A stretch of DNA of 64,000 bases from Planktothricoides raciborskii GIHE-MW2 (GCF_040564635.1 NZ_CP159837.1:2297001-2361000), one strand, 5' to 3'; shown: positions 50,398 through 59,575, numbered from the stretch's first letter. A program made the numbers and translations. Notes: generated by a model from the letters alone, not told the origin.

Positions 50398-50590
50398 AAT
50401 TTTTGGTGTTTGACTGTTGATGTGACAATTCACCACAGAACTCTGCCGAACACAAAGGGAGTTGAGTAAAATTCTCTTTATGTCCGCAGCGATCGCCCCT
50501 GCAAAAAAACTATGGTAAAAAAAGTTGAGGGGCGATCGCTCCTCGCATCGGTCTTTTTTCCCTAATATAGCTGCCTTTTATGTTATAATA
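50398..50590 (+). repeat. Right ~190-bp direct repeat of the extra cassette
   Basis: Same sequence as 48999-49195 (TTTTTGGTGTTTGACTGTTG ... GAGGGGCGATCGCT ... TTATAATAG). It lies just after the immunity gene and closes the cassette. Confidence 0.9.
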
Positions 50591-50647
50591 GTATAAATAT
50601 TGCGATTCCTTGACCCGAAAATTTTTGCTAATTGCTATTTATCTTTT

Positions 50648-50812
50648 GTAGGGTGCGTTAGGCTCGCGATTAACATTGGGGCATCACAAATTAATCCCAT
50701 TCGAGCCGTAACGCACCGATTTTTCATAAATATTGGGGTGGTGCGAAAGGCGCGGAAATTAAAGATACCAATCTATACTTTAAAATAACTATCCGCCTAA
50801 CGCACCCTACCA
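50648..50812. repeat. GTAGGGTGCGTTAGGC dispersed repeat
   Basis: Starts GTAGGGTGCGTTAGGCTCG, contains TTCGAGCCGTAACGCACC as inverted partner, and ends with CCGCCTAACGCACCCTAC, so the whole 165 bp folds on itself. A second copy flanks the other side of hicBA (51323-51560), with a degraded form at 13.2 kb. Confidence 0.85.
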
Positions 50813-50853
50813 ATCAAAATCCTGCATTAAATTCGCGATTAATTTTGATAATT

Positions 50854-51066
50854 TTACCGTAATTCATTAAATTCTGACTCGGTAATCCCCAATTGTTTAA
50901 GAATTTGATAAAAAAGCCAACGTCCAATTTCCGCATTACTATGAATTGGTATAGTCGTCGATCGCCCATCTGAATGTTGCCAACGAGCATGACTACCTTT
51001 CTGACGGACTTTTTCAAATCCTAATTTTCGGGCTACTTTCTCTAATTCACTTGCTTTAGCTGGCAT
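50854..51066 (-). CDS. hicA: HicA-type mRNA interferase toxin
   Basis: About 70 residues (MPAKASELEKVARKLGFEK). It has the HicA dsRNA-binding-like fold pattern, with the catalytic His in KGSHARW and the strand STTIPIHSNAEIGRW. It cleaves mRNA when free of its antitoxin. The ATG at 51066 overlaps the end of hicB by 11 bp, implying coupled translation. An upstream in-frame TTG (51072) is less likely. Confidence 0.92.
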   Translation of the reverse strand: MPAKASELEKVARKLGFEKVRQKGSHARWQHSDGRSTTIPIHSNAEIGRWLFYQILKQLGITESEFNELR

Positions 51067-51277
51067 GGGCAACCACCAATTCTACATCGTCAGGGAAAAA
51101 ACGCCCTTGTTCTTGATATTCTTCTTGAATCATCTCAAACACATTGACTAATTCTGCCTTAGCTTCATCTGGGGTTTGTCCCCAAGCATGACAACCAGCA
51201 ATAGCCGGAACATAAGCGACAAAAGTGCCGTTATCGTCAGGACGAGTCACAATAGTGTAATCATTTAGAGACTTCAT
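51056..51277 (-). CDS. hicB: HicB-type antitoxin
   Basis: 73 residues: YTIVTRPDDNGTFVAYVPAIAG, CHAWGQTPDEAKAELVNVFEMI, the partial RNase-H-like fold of HicB. No DNA-binding domain is seen at the short C-terminus. It comes first in the operon, upstream of hicA with an 11-bp overlap. The pair is bracketed by two copies of a self-complementary dispersed repeat. Confidence 0.92.
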   Translation of the reverse strand: MKSLNDYTIVTRPDDNGTFVAYVPAIAGCHAWGQTPDEAKAELVNVFEMIQEEYQEQGRFFPDDVELVVAHAS

Positions 51278-51745
51278 AGGTGTCTTAATCCAAGTATGGG
51301 TAATATCTCTATTTTAAAGGGTAGGGTGTGTTAGGCTCGCGATTAACATTGGGACATCATAAATTAATTCTATTCGAGCCGTAACGCACCATCTTTAAAT
51401 TAAATTCGGTGCGAAGGTCGCGGAAATTAAAAATAGACCTCTTGCAAAATAAATATCTCGCTCCCCCCAACCCCCCTTAAAAAAGGGGGATGCATAAGAA
51501 TTTTGCTTTCTTGTCTAATACTGATCTATATTTTAAAATAACTGTCCGCCTAACGCAACCCACAAAACTACCATAAAAAATTTGTCACCGGAATGCTTCG
51601 CCCTAACTCAGAGATGAAACAGCATAGAAAAATATTATTCCATGACCAAAAACATCTCTTACTTAAAGATTGTCGGGGGCGATCGCGAATCTTGAAAATC
51701 TGTTTATTTTTGCTATAATATAGAAAAACTTTAGCAAAAAATGCC
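51278..51745. repeat. Second GTAGGGTG repeat and hairpins
   Basis: 51323-51560 repeats the GTAGGGTG...CGCAACCC element with an insertion carrying CCCCCCAACCCCCCTTAAAA (51465). 51590-51745 is AT-rich upstream DNA of the coiled-coil gene, including TATAATATAG near 51713. No gene. Confidence 0.75.
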
Positions 51746-52090
51746 ATGAGTAACGAACGGTGGACTGATGAAAGATTAGACCAGTTAGCCTCTCTGGTCG
51801 AAAGAAATGCGATCGCTATGGAACGGCACGATCGCGCTATGGAACGGCAAGAGCAAGCTATGGAAAGAATCGAAAAGCTAGTAGAAAGTAATGCCCGCGT
51901 GATTCAAGCCTTAGCTAATGTCTCCGCAGAAGCGAAAGAGGAAAGAGATGCTTTATTTCGGCGCATGGATGAACAACAAGCAAATATTGAGCGACAACAG
52001 GCAGAAATTCGGGGAATGCAATTGGAAAATCGCCGGATTATTGACATTTTGCTGAACCAATCAAGACCCGAAGAAAATCCCCCGGAATAG
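51746..52090 (+). CDS. Coiled-coil protein, 114 residues
   Basis: Starts MSNERWTDERLDQLASLVE and is almost entirely heptad-patterned helix, with MERHDRAMERQEQAMERIE repeats, ending in a polar RPEENPPE tail. No enzymatic motif. It is the intact relative of the pseudogene at 39511-39807, showing that this gene has been copied within the genome. Function unknown; proteins of this kind often lie beside toxin-antitoxin or repeat regions in filamentous cyanobacteria (context from general knowledge). Confidence 0.8.
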   Translation: MSNERWTDERLDQLASLVERNAIAMERHDRAMERQEQAMERIEKLVESNARVIQALANVSAEAKEERDALFRRMDEQQANIERQQAEIRGMQLENRRIIDILLNQSRPEENPPE

Positions 52091-52136
52091 TCCCAGTCGT
52101 CGGGTGGGCAAATTATGCGATCGCGGCAATTTTATC

Positions 52137-52231
52137 TAAGTAGGTGAACATAATTAATTGCACTTTTCGTTTCCCGCAGATAGGCTTTGGATTCCCGCGA
52201 AGGCGGGAATGACAGTTTTTTTCTAATGGGG
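52137..52231 (-). repeat. Right copy of ~95-bp inverted repeat
   Basis: Reverse complement of 42193-42288: TAAGTAGGTGAACATAATTA, the ATTCCCGC hairpin and TTCTAATGGGG are all retained. It marks the right boundary of the accessory island. Confidence 0.9.
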
Positions 52232-52305
52232 TATGCGGTGCATTTATTTCTGCCATTAAACTTATTAATTGGGGCATTTGCCCACCCGACAAGTTCGCCA
52301 AATTA

Positions 52306-53142
52306 CTATAAACTATAATCCCGAAAATTTTCGCTTTTATTCCCATCAATTCTAATCACTCCAATGGGTTTCCCTTGCTGATTTGAAATCACCCCATACC
52401 ATTGAAAACCCGTGCGACTATTCAATTCATTCAGTAACTCTGGTTGACCTTGTAAAGCTTGTTGAATCGCTTCTTCAAATTCTTTGGCTACAAATAATCG
52501 TGAAAATCCCTGTTTAGGGTCGTAGCTGCCCCAATGGTTATAACTCCAAATCACTTCCGGATCTTCTGGGTCGGGAATATACAAAGTCATGCCGCTAACA
52601 AAGGATAACTTTTGGACATTGGCGACTAAATCATAGAGAGTTTCGGGGACTTTTTCTTTGGGCGGTTTGGTTAATAAAGACACTTGCTGATAAAAGCGAT
52701 TTTCCACTTTTTGCATTTGTTCAGCAGCAACCCGTTTAAAGACTCCACTGCGGTGAAGTAATACCCGATGATTAACCAAAGAAAGCCCACCCACTAAAAC
52801 CGTTAAACCGGCCACCATGCCTAACATATACATGACATAAGTTAACTTTGGGGCTTCCGGCAGTTCCGCATCTTCTTCTAATCTATTTGGGTTCAGAGAA
52901 CCGACCACATTCACAATTTCTTGAATGCCTAAAACTACGGTAATCGCAACGCCAAAAGCACCGAGGGCAAGGCTAGTAGAAAAAATGCCATATAAAATCT
53001 TTTCCAGTTGCGGGCCGACAATATCCCAGTTGAGAAATGAGTTAAAAATTCCCAGCACAACTAGGACGGCACCAATTAATAGTAAAGAAATTGTGATGGC
53101 AACGGTGAGAGATAAGAATTTGATTCGTTTTGTTCTAGTCAT
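52306..53142 (-). CDS. Membrane protein with C-terminal sensor-like domain
   Basis: 278 residues. Three hydrophobic helices (~10-33, ~48-72, ~105-128) are followed by a ~150-residue soluble domain with LYDLVANVQKLSFVSGMTLYIPDP and QWYGVISNQQGKPIGVIRIDG, a PAS/Cache-like beta pattern. No catalytic output domain is attached. Possibly a membrane-bound sensing or regulatory protein; family not recognised. It is separated from the FetB-like gene upstream on the same strand by short tandem repeats. Confidence 0.65.
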   Translation of the reverse strand: MTRTKRIKFLSLTVAITISLLLIGAVLVVLGIFNSFLNWDIVGPQLEKILYGIFSTSLALGAFGVAITVVLGIQEIVNVVGSLNPNRLEEDAELPEAPKLTYVMYMLGMVAGLTVLVGGLSLVNHRVLLHRSGVFKRVAAEQMQKVENRFYQQVSLLTKPPKEKVPETLYDLVANVQKLSFVSGMTLYIPDPEDPEVIWSYNHWGSYDPKQGFSRLFVAKEFEEAIQQALQGQPELLNELNSRTGFQWYGVISNQQGKPIGVIRIDGNKSENFRDYSL

Positions 53143-53145
53143 TGG

Positions 53146-53262
53146 TTATTTGTTGTTGGTTGTTTGTTGTTGGTTGTTGGTTGCTGGTTATTTGTTATTT
53201 GTTGTTTGTTATTGGTTATTTGTTGTTTGTGGTTCGGTTAAAATAAAGAATAACCAATAACC
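53146..53262. repeat. TTGTTGG-type short tandem repeats
   Basis: About a dozen units of TTGTTGG, TTGTTAT and TTGTTTG followed by AACCAATAACCAGTAAC, which can pair back on them. The run fills the gap between two minus-strand genes. Confidence 0.88.
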
Positions 53263-53267
53263 AGTAA

Positions 53268-54044
53268 CTAAAATTTTTGTAGTTGTGCGGCTGCATTAAA
53301 AAATTGTTGCCATATCCCACGAGTGACGAGTAATGCTGTTAGTAACGTGGCAAATCCGAGCATGAACATAATTAATATTTGATAGGCTGCGGCATCGAGT
53401 GGATCCGCCCCTGCCAGCATTTGCCCGGTGATCATTCCGGGTAAGGTGACAATGCCTACGACCATCATGGCGTTGAGAGTGGGAATGAGTCCAGCTTTGA
53501 TGGCTTCTCGGCGATACTGCCCGATCGCCTGTACGGGAGTGGCGCCGAGACAAAGATGGGTTTCTATTTCTAATTGATGATTATTTAGACTGGTGGCTAA
53601 CCGTTCTCCCGATATGGCTGCCGCATTCATGGCATTGCCTAAAACCATTCCGGTGAGGGGAATAATATATTGAGGTTCAAACCAGGTTTCGCTACTCCGA
53701 AATACGAGCAAATTTACATAACTCATGGTTAAAACGGTGGCGGTGAGAATTGACCCCCAAACCATCAGCAATACCTGGGGAATTTTATTCCCAATGCGGT
53801 TGCGGGCAACGATCGCGGCAATGGTTAACATAACCAGGACAATTGCGACCACGGCGACGGGATTTTTCCATTGAAAAATTACTTCTAAAACCGAACCGAC
53901 GACTAACAATTGCACTATGGTGCGGGCACTGGCTAAGGCTAGTTGCCCTTCTAATCCCAACTTTTGCCAAAAAGAAAGGATTATGGCGATCGCCATCATC
54001 CCCAATGCTAGACCTAGATCAATAAAATCAAGTTGAATATACAT
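53268..54044 (-). CDS. fetB: FetB/UPF0014-type ABC transporter permease
   Basis: 258 residues from the ATG at 54044 (MYIQLDFIDLGLALGMM). Seven membrane helices and the family blocks GLEGQLALASARTIVQLLVVG, YIIPLTGMVLGNAMNA, CLGATPVQAI and VGIVTLPGMITGQMLAG mark UPF0014 (FetB/YbbM), the permease of an iron exporter in E. coli and a related plant protein (STAR2). The ATPase partner (fetA) is not adjacent. A longer frame to 54083 exists, but the family N-terminus fits the internal ATG. Confidence 0.93.
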   Translation of the reverse strand: MYIQLDFIDLGLALGMMAIAIILSFWQKLGLEGQLALASARTIVQLLVVGSVLEVIFQWKNPVAVVAIVLVMLTIAAIVARNRIGNKIPQVLLMVWGSILTATVLTMSYVNLLVFRSSETWFEPQYIIPLTGMVLGNAMNAAAISGERLATSLNNHQLEIETHLCLGATPVQAIGQYRREAIKAGLIPTLNAMMVVGIVTLPGMITGQMLAGADPLDAAAYQILIMFMLGFATLLTALLVTRGIWQQFFNAAAQLQKF

Positions 54045-54142
54045 GACGGTAAAGAGGCGATCGCGCTCTAACAAAATTACCAAAATTATTTAAATTTTAG
54101 GAAAACATCAGCAATAATTGCTAATAGCTGAATACTGAAAAT

Positions 54143-54736
54143 TTAACAACCCTGAACAGACTTAGATCCATCGGGCATCGTAGCATTACAAAGGTTTGCC
54201 CCGCTTAAATTGGCATTAGTTAAATCCGCATTTTTCAAATTGGCTTCAAATAACAAAGCCCCTTGCAAATTTGCCCCGGTCAGGTCGGCAGCTAACAAAT
54301 TAGCCCGACTTAAATTTGCCCCACTTAAATTAGCCCCAGTGAGGTTGGCATCAAATAAATAAGCACTTCTGAGATCCGCTCGATTTAAGTTAGCATTATT
54401 TAAACTAGCTAGACTTAAAATAGCATTACTTAAATTAGCCTGAATTAACGTGGCATTACTCAAGTTAGTATATCTTAAAGATGCCTGTCTCAGAAATGCA
54501 CTGGTCAGGTTTGCCCCACTTAAATCAGCGGTGGTTAAAATCGCTTCACCTAAAATAGCACGAGTTAGATTAGCATTGGTTAGAGAAACTCCAAATAAGT
54601 CACAATTTCGACATTCTTTAGTTTCTAGTAATTTTTGCACTAATTGTTGATTCTGGGCTTGACTGGGACTGCTGAAGCAACCAAAAACTAACCAAAATAC
54701 AGAGGTAGCCAATATTTTCAATTTCATTATGTTCAC
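54143..54736 (-). CDS. Secreted pentapeptide-repeat protein
   Basis: 197 residues with a signal peptide (KLKILATSVFWLVFGCFSS, cleavage near SQA/Q), a short mature N-region (TKECRNCDLFGVSL) and ~25 A(D/N)Lxx pentapeptides (for example ANLSGANLSRANLLAADL) forming a right-handed quadrilateral beta-helix, closed by CNATMPDGSKSVQGC. It has four Cys outside the helix. Probably periplasmic or thylakoid-lumenal, like similar cyanobacterial proteins; ligand unknown. Confidence 0.92.
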   Translation of the reverse strand: MNIMKLKILATSVFWLVFGCFSSPSQAQNQQLVQKLLETKECRNCDLFGVSLTNANLTRAILGEAILTTADLSGANLTSAFLRQASLRYTNLSNATLIQANLSNAILSLASLNNANLNRADLRSAYLFDANLTGANLSGANLSRANLLAADLTGANLQGALLFEANLKNADLTNANLSGANLCNATMPDGSKSVQGC

Positions 54737-54779
54737 CGAATGATTTTTTGCCTATATTTTGCCTATATTTTGCCTATTT

Positions 54780-55706
54780 TTACCGATGGATAAATGGCGC
54801 GATCGCCTCAACAAACTCATGGGTTGACTCATAAGGCAACACATTTCGGCCACTCATTTTCAAGCCTTCTCCATTGGGCAAATACTTTAAATATTCCGCT
54901 AATCTTTGATCGGCGGTTTCCTCTTTGCCTTCCTTGCTAATACTAGAGGCTTTTTCCCCCATGACTACCAGAGTAGGTTGCTGAATTGCCGCAATTTGTT
55001 CCTGATAATTTTCGCGCCAAAACCCAGCCAAAAAAGAAAACACCGCATAGCGACTAGCCATATCTTTTGCCCCGTCACTCAAAGCTTTTAACCATTCCTC
55101 ATCAACCGCTTCAGCATAAGCAAAAAGTCGCTTAGTAGAAAATGAACTTAGAAACTTGCGCGATCGCGCATAACGATAAAATCCGTTACCCACCAGAGAG
55201 TCAAAAAATAAATTCCACTGCAATTTTTGCTGGATACTCGACTTTTCTTTAGTCATCAATGGCCAAGGAGGAGGCCCACTGAGGACTAATTTTTTTACCC
55301 AGTTTGTACCAGTATTCGATTGATTCTGTAAGCCAACTAACTTAATCGCTACGGGAAATAATGCCCCTTGTACGACTAAAATAACCGGCTGTTGAATCAC
55401 GGTTTCAATAAAATAGTTTAATTGTTCAGCCCAATCAATCGGATAATAGGCTAAATGGGGCATAGCACTGTCCCCACAGCCAAGTAAATCAGGATTATAA
55501 ATCGGATTTTTATATCCTTTTTCTTGCCAACTCTGACAAAATCGTTGCCAAAATTTGCCCGATAATCCCACCCCAATGGGATGAATTAATAGGAGTGGAG
55601 TCTGACAGGCGTTTGTCTGGGGTTCTCCCACAATTTGATAAGCACAACGATAATTATGCCAAGTATAATGTTTATTTGGATGTTGCTGCGTTGCTGAAAT
55701 GGTCAT
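54780..55706 (-). CDS. Alpha/beta-hydrolase-fold protein, nucleophile missing
   Basis: 308 residues. Family blocks: LLLIHPIGVGLSGKFWQRF (oxyanion region), YNPDLLGCGDS, KKLVLSGPPPWPLM, QPTLVVMGEKAS and the late His in YESTHEFVEAI. At the nucleophile elbow, where GxSxG is expected, it reads VVQGALFPVAI, with no Ser/Cys/Asp in place. It may therefore be a non-catalytic or very diverged member. Similar proteins are common in cyanobacteria, often annotated only as alpha/beta fold hydrolase. Confidence 0.85.
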   Translation of the reverse strand: MTISATQQHPNKHYTWHNYRCAYQIVGEPQTNACQTPLLLIHPIGVGLSGKFWQRFCQSWQEKGYKNPIYNPDLLGCGDSAMPHLAYYPIDWAEQLNYFIETVIQQPVILVVQGALFPVAIKLVGLQNQSNTGTNWVKKLVLSGPPPWPLMTKEKSSIQQKLQWNLFFDSLVGNGFYRYARSRKFLSSFSTKRLFAYAEAVDEEWLKALSDGAKDMASRYAVFSFLAGFWRENYQEQIAAIQQPTLVVMGEKASSISKEGKEETADQRLAEYLKYLPNGEGLKMSGRNVLPYESTHEFVEAIAPFIHR

Positions 55707-55777
55707 GGTGATTTTTCCACATCTTTAATTAACGTCAAGAATTGACTACATAGTCAGGAGTTAATTTAGGGAGCAAA

Positions 55778-56095
55778 TCAATCAATGGAAACCGCTTTTA
55801 CGTCGATAGTTTGATTTGCTGGCTCTTGAGATTTATTGCTTTTAGCATCGTCTTTTTCAATGAATGTTTGCGAATTTCCCTGTAAGAATTGGGTAAACAT
55901 TTCCGATAAGCCGGTGACTAATAACATCACCAGAGCAATATCATCGATTTGCCCTAAAAGTGGGATTAAGTCCGGGGATATATCTAGGGGACTTAGGAGA
56001 TAAAATAAGGTGCCAAAAATTACCACCCAGCGATATTTTGGATGGTGCAAAGCGGTGCGATGTAAGTTATAAATCCACTGAACCGGGAACTTCAT
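55778..56095 (-). CDS. DUF1232 (YkvA-like) membrane protein
   Basis: About 105 residues from the ATG at 56095 (MKFPVQWIYNLHRTALHHP). The block YRWVVIFGTLFYLLSPLDISPDLIPLLGQIDD is the DUF1232 signature, and a second hydrophobic helix follows. The tail is polar. A longer frame starts at 56164, but alignment with typical family N-termini favours 56095. Role unknown. Confidence 0.9.
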   Translation of the reverse strand: MKFPVQWIYNLHRTALHHPKYRWVVIFGTLFYLLSPLDISPDLIPLLGQIDDIALVMLLVTGLSEMFTQFLQGNSQTFIEKDDAKSNKSQEPANQTIDVKAVSID

Positions 56096-56576
56096 AAGCA
56101 GAGAAAGGATAATCAGGACAATTTTGCTCAGATTGATGGTTGACTGAATTATATCGTAGCGCAAAATTCCCCCGCCGAAGTCAATCTGACTTGGCTAGAT
56201 CCTCCTGTGGGCAGATAAATAGATGGGCGATCGCCTCCAGGGCTGGTAATTCCTGGGTTGTCTCGGTTTCAGTCGGTGGTTTGCCCAAGGGTTTGGAGAA
56301 TTATGTCCCAGTTCCAGGGGCGATCGCGCAAAAAAAACCGGCTCGTTTCGCGGGACAGGGAAACAAATCCTCAAATTAGGTTATGGTATTTGAGATTTCT
56401 GGGAATATATAAACTTGGGGTTAAGCCAATGACTCTGACTAATGACTCTGGCTTTTGTCCTATTTTTATTTTGAATGAGGAATTTAATCTCATCAGTTTT
56501 CGTTGTTCGTTGCGTTTATAATATTTTATAATATACTTAAGTATTCTATAATAGACTTCTTGCTTTGATTCTAAAA

Positions 56577-56637
56577 AGCCCCCTTGATACCCCCTTTGAT
56601 CGGGGGGATTAAGGGGGTATCAAGGGGGGTTGGGGGA
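56577..56637. repeat. Long C/G-run hairpin
   Basis: AAGCCCCCTTGATACCCCCT pairs with AGGGGGTATCAAGGGGGGTT around a GATCGGGGGGATT centre. It is the longest member of the CCCCCCTT..AAGGGGGG family seen at 38.4, 48.6, 51.5 and 59.7 kb. Confidence 0.85.
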
Positions 56638-56853
56638 GCGATCCGGAATTTTGCCAGAGGTCTACTTAAGTATTCTGACCGTTGCCATTTGGCAGAAAAT
56701 CAGCAGAAAATCATCGGAGGGCAATCGCAGTGTAAAATGTCGATCAAAACTAGGTTTCTCTCTCTTGCTGTTTGCGGCTGCACGCTCAAAATCAGATCGG
56801 ATCTAAATATTGGCCAATTCTCACCCTAACCGGACGAAATGATCGATTTCCTA

Positions 56854-56952
56854 CATGATTCATACATGATTCATACATGACTCATACACGACTCATACAT
56901 GACTCATACATGACTCCTAGATGACTCCTACATAACTCCTACATGACTCCTA
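56854..56952. repeat. Nine tandem 11-bp units CATGACTCMTA
   Basis: Nine units with small variations (CATGATTCATA, CACGACTCATA, CATGACTCCTA, CATAACTCCTA). No spacers, so not a CRISPR. An 11-bp period is about one helical turn, so all units lie on the same face of the DNA. Confidence 0.9.
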
Positions 56953-57464
56953 CAGGATCTAGAAAGCCAGTCCATTCGTGAAAATCGATTCAAATCCCTG
57001 AATCCAGCTATATCCGGGCATTGCTGATGTACCTGATGCAAATATTGATCGGGGGATCGGCAACTTTACTAAAACTTCATTCAATCTTCACAAAATCTTT
57101 TAACTCTCAAAAAAATTAAACAATTTCTCATTTTTAGATAAGACATGATCCAGACAGGTTTTACGCGGGGCTGCATCACGAATTATGGGTCGTTGCAAGT
57201 TGCACTGGGTTTGAACCCTCAATCCCCTGTAAGTGACATTAGTGCGGTAGATATTGAAACGGCGAAGCTGGAAAAGGTCAAAGCTATGCTCAAAACTATA
57301 CGGATCGGGATTAATCAAACCGCAAAAAGAAAAAAGTGATCCAGAAGTTTAAGCAGACAAATCAGCTTGACAACTGTCCTAATCCAGAGGACATTGCCAC
57401 CATGCTTGAGTTGTTTGCATCAGTTAGAAACAGATAATTAAACAGATAATTATGGTGAGGTTGG

Positions 57465-59489
57465 ATGGGCAGATTTAAGAGGATACAAGGGTCGCTGGCA
57501 ACCAAATTGACCTTGGCAATGACTGGTTTGGTGATGGTGACAGTCGCCAGTGTTACTGGCATCTCTCTGCACCAACAGCAACAAACCTTTAAGTTAGAGT
57601 TAGAACAACAAGCAAATATTTTGCTCAATACCCTGGAAGTGACGACCAGTAATGCTCTTTCCGTGGGAGATGCGGACTTTCTCAAAGAGATGATGCAGCA
57701 GCTTGGTGCGGATAATTTGTTGGTGGTCGGTCGCATCTATGACCAAGGGGGACGAGTGGTGGCTGATGCTCACGATTTGGTTTTACTTCCTCAGACTCAT
57801 CCGGATCCTTTTGGGGTGATGCTGCTTAATCGTCAGGGAACTATTTATCAGTGGCAGTCCGATCGCCTTTTGGCCGGAAAAGTGGTGGAAAATCAGCAAC
57901 AGCGCTTAGGGGCTGTGAGTGTTGGTCTGTCAACTCAACCCCTGAATCAAAAAATGGCGGCAATCCGCGATCGCGGCATTTTTGTGGCCGCGATCGCCGC
58001 GAGTGCGGGTACGTTAATTTCACTATTATTCAGCCGTTCAATTACTGAACCCCTGCAAAAAATGAAGGCGGCAACCAAGCGAATTGCTGACGGCGATTTA
58101 GACTACAAAATTGAAATTAATACTCAAGATGAATTAGCGGTATTAGCTAATGCTTTTAATCGGATGACCAGCCAACTGCAAGAATTAATAGAAAGCTGGG
58201 AGAAACAAACCGAGTATCTCAGACAAAGTGAAAGTAAAAATCGGGCTTTGATCAATGCAATTCCCGATTTAATGTTTCAATTTCATGCAGATGGCACTTT
58301 TATGGATTTTAAAGGGGGCAGAGGTGACACTATCCTGAAACCCGCTGGAGAATTTTTAAATAAAACTGTATATGATGTCTTGCCCCCAGAAATTGCTAAA
58401 CTTTATTTACATTATGTGAATAAAGCCGTAGAAAGCGATGGCCTACAAATTTTTGAGTATGAATGGTTTATTGAAGGACGTAGACGATATTTTGAAGCGC
58501 GATTAGTGGTGAGTGATGATGATGATGTGCTGGCGATTGTGCGGGATATTACGGACAGTAAATTAGCCCAGGTTGAGTTAGAACAAGCCAAAGAAGCAGC
58601 GGAAGCCGCCAACCAAGCCAAAAGTGCTTTTTTGGCTAGTATGAGTCACGAATTAAGAACTCCGTTAAATGCAATTATTGGCTATAGTCAGTTATTAGAA
58701 GAAGACGCCAAAGACTATGGCTATAGTGATTTTATTCCTGATTTACAACAAATTAAGCAATCTGGTCTGCATTTGCTATCTTTAATTACGGATATTCTGG
58801 ATATTTCTAAGATTGAATCCGGGGAAATGACTTTGCAATTACAAAAGTTTGATGTGGCGGCTTTGATTGAAGAGTTGACCATAACCATTCAACCAATGCT
58901 GGCAGAAAATAATAATACCTTGACCGTTGATTGTGCTAATCCTTTGGGCGTGATGATCGCCGATCGCACTAAGGTTAAACAGGTACTTTTAAATCTGCTT
59001 AGTAATGCCACCAAATTTACCCACGCCGGTCAAATTACTTTTACCGTAAGGCGATCGCCTTCAGGGGAAACAATTAATAAACCTCCCGAAAAACTCCTAG
59101 ATAATTTAAATAATTCTGTTCCCATCCAGGGGGATGATTTGCTCAGAAATACCGAAACTGAAACAACATCGGCAGCAACATATGAAACAACATCTGAACC
59201 GCCACATATCCCTAATCAAGAAGTCTCGGAAATCGTGATTTTTGCGATGAAAGATACCGGCATTGGCATGACTCCAGAACATCTGCATAAAGTGTTTGAC
59301 CCATTTACTCAAGCAGATAATTCCACCACCCGCAGATATGGCGGAACCGGACTAGGTTTATCGATCAGTCAACGTTTTTGTCAGATGATGTCTGGAACCA
59401 TTACCGTGGAAAGCGAGCTCAATGTTGGCTCCACTTTTACATTTACCATGCCTGCGGTAGTCCCCGATCCCAAAAAAAGCGATCGCTGA
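57465..59489 (+). CDS. HAMP-PAS sensor histidine kinase
   Basis: 674 residues. TM1 (~18-38), a periplasmic sensor (~40-165), TM2 (~168-188), HAMP (~190-240: [20 protein letters not shown]), PAS (~255-375), HisKA (~385-455: [20 protein letters not shown]) and HATPase (~500-670: [34 protein letters not shown]). Between the N box and G1 box is a ~60-residue Thr/Glu/Pro-rich insert ([19 protein letters not shown]). No response regulator is adjacent, so its partner is unknown. GGTGAGG lies upstream of the ATG at 57465. Confidence 0.94.
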   Translation: MGRFKRIQGSLATKLTLAMTGLVMVTVASVTGISLHQQQQTFKLELEQQANILLNTLEVTTSNALSVGDADFLKEMMQQLGADNLLVVGRIYDQGGRVVADAHDLVLLPQTHPDPFGVMLLNRQGTIYQWQSDRLLAGKVVENQQQRLGAVSVGLSTQPLNQKMAAIRDRGIFVAAIAASAGTLISLLFSRSITEPLQKMKAATKRIADGDLDYKIEINTQDELAVLANAFNRMTSQLQELIESWEKQTEYLRQSESKNRALINAIPDLMFQFHADGTFMDFKGGRGDTILKPAGEFLNKTVYDVLPPEIAKLYLHYVNKAVESDGLQIFEYEWFIEGRRRYFEARLVVSDDDDVLAIVRDITDSKLAQVELEQAKEAAEAANQAKSAFLASMSHELRTPLNAIIGYSQLLEEDAKDYGYSDFIPDLQQIKQSGLHLLSLITDILDISKIESGEMTLQLQKFDVAALIEELTITIQPMLAENNNTLTVDCANPLGVMIADRTKVKQVLLNLLSNATKFTHAGQITFTVRRSPSGETINKPPEKLLDNLNNSVPIQGDDLLRNTETETTSAATYETTSEPPHIPNQEVSEIVIFAMKDTGIGMTPEHLHKVFDPFTQADNSTTRRYGGTGLGLSISQRFCQMMSGTITVESELNVGSTFTFTMPAVVPDPKKSDR

Positions 59490-59492
59490 TAT

Positions 59493-59575
59493 ATAGTGGT
59501 TGGTTATTTGTTGTTGGGTAGGGATTCTTTGGGTAGGGATTCTTTGGGTAAGGATTCTTTGGTTATTAGTTATAC
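59493..59575. repeat. Short tandem repeats with GGGTAGGGATTCTTT units
   Basis: TTGTTGG units are followed by three direct copies of GGGTAGGGATTCTTT, then TTGGTTATTAG. The same GGGTAGGGATTC word occurs at 530-560 and 62710. Between 59576 and 59740 lies a diverged ATTATTGCTACAATTA repeat related to the TIR-gene flanks. Confidence 0.85.

Larger units (their letters stand above)
56165..57464. other. 1.3-kb gene-poor region
   Basis: Short frames here (56140-56521, 56584-56829) look spurious. It contains a long hairpin repeat (56577-56637) and an 11-bp tandem array (56854-56952), both listed separately. A 64-codon frame at 57145-57339 (NPQSPVSDISAVDIETAKLEKV) is weakly protein-like but lacks a clear ribosome binding site. 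The last 120 bp are the upstream region of the sensor kinase gene. Confidence 0.5.

Noticed and set aside
42561-52231. Island as a prophage
   Set aside because: No integrase, capsid, terminase, portal or tail genes are present.
56854-56952. Possible CRISPR array
   Set aside because: Units of 11 bp follow each other without spacers. No cas genes anywhere in the window.
57145-57339. 64-codon frame upstream of the sensor kinase
   Set aside because: No ribosome binding site and no family; weak evidence only.
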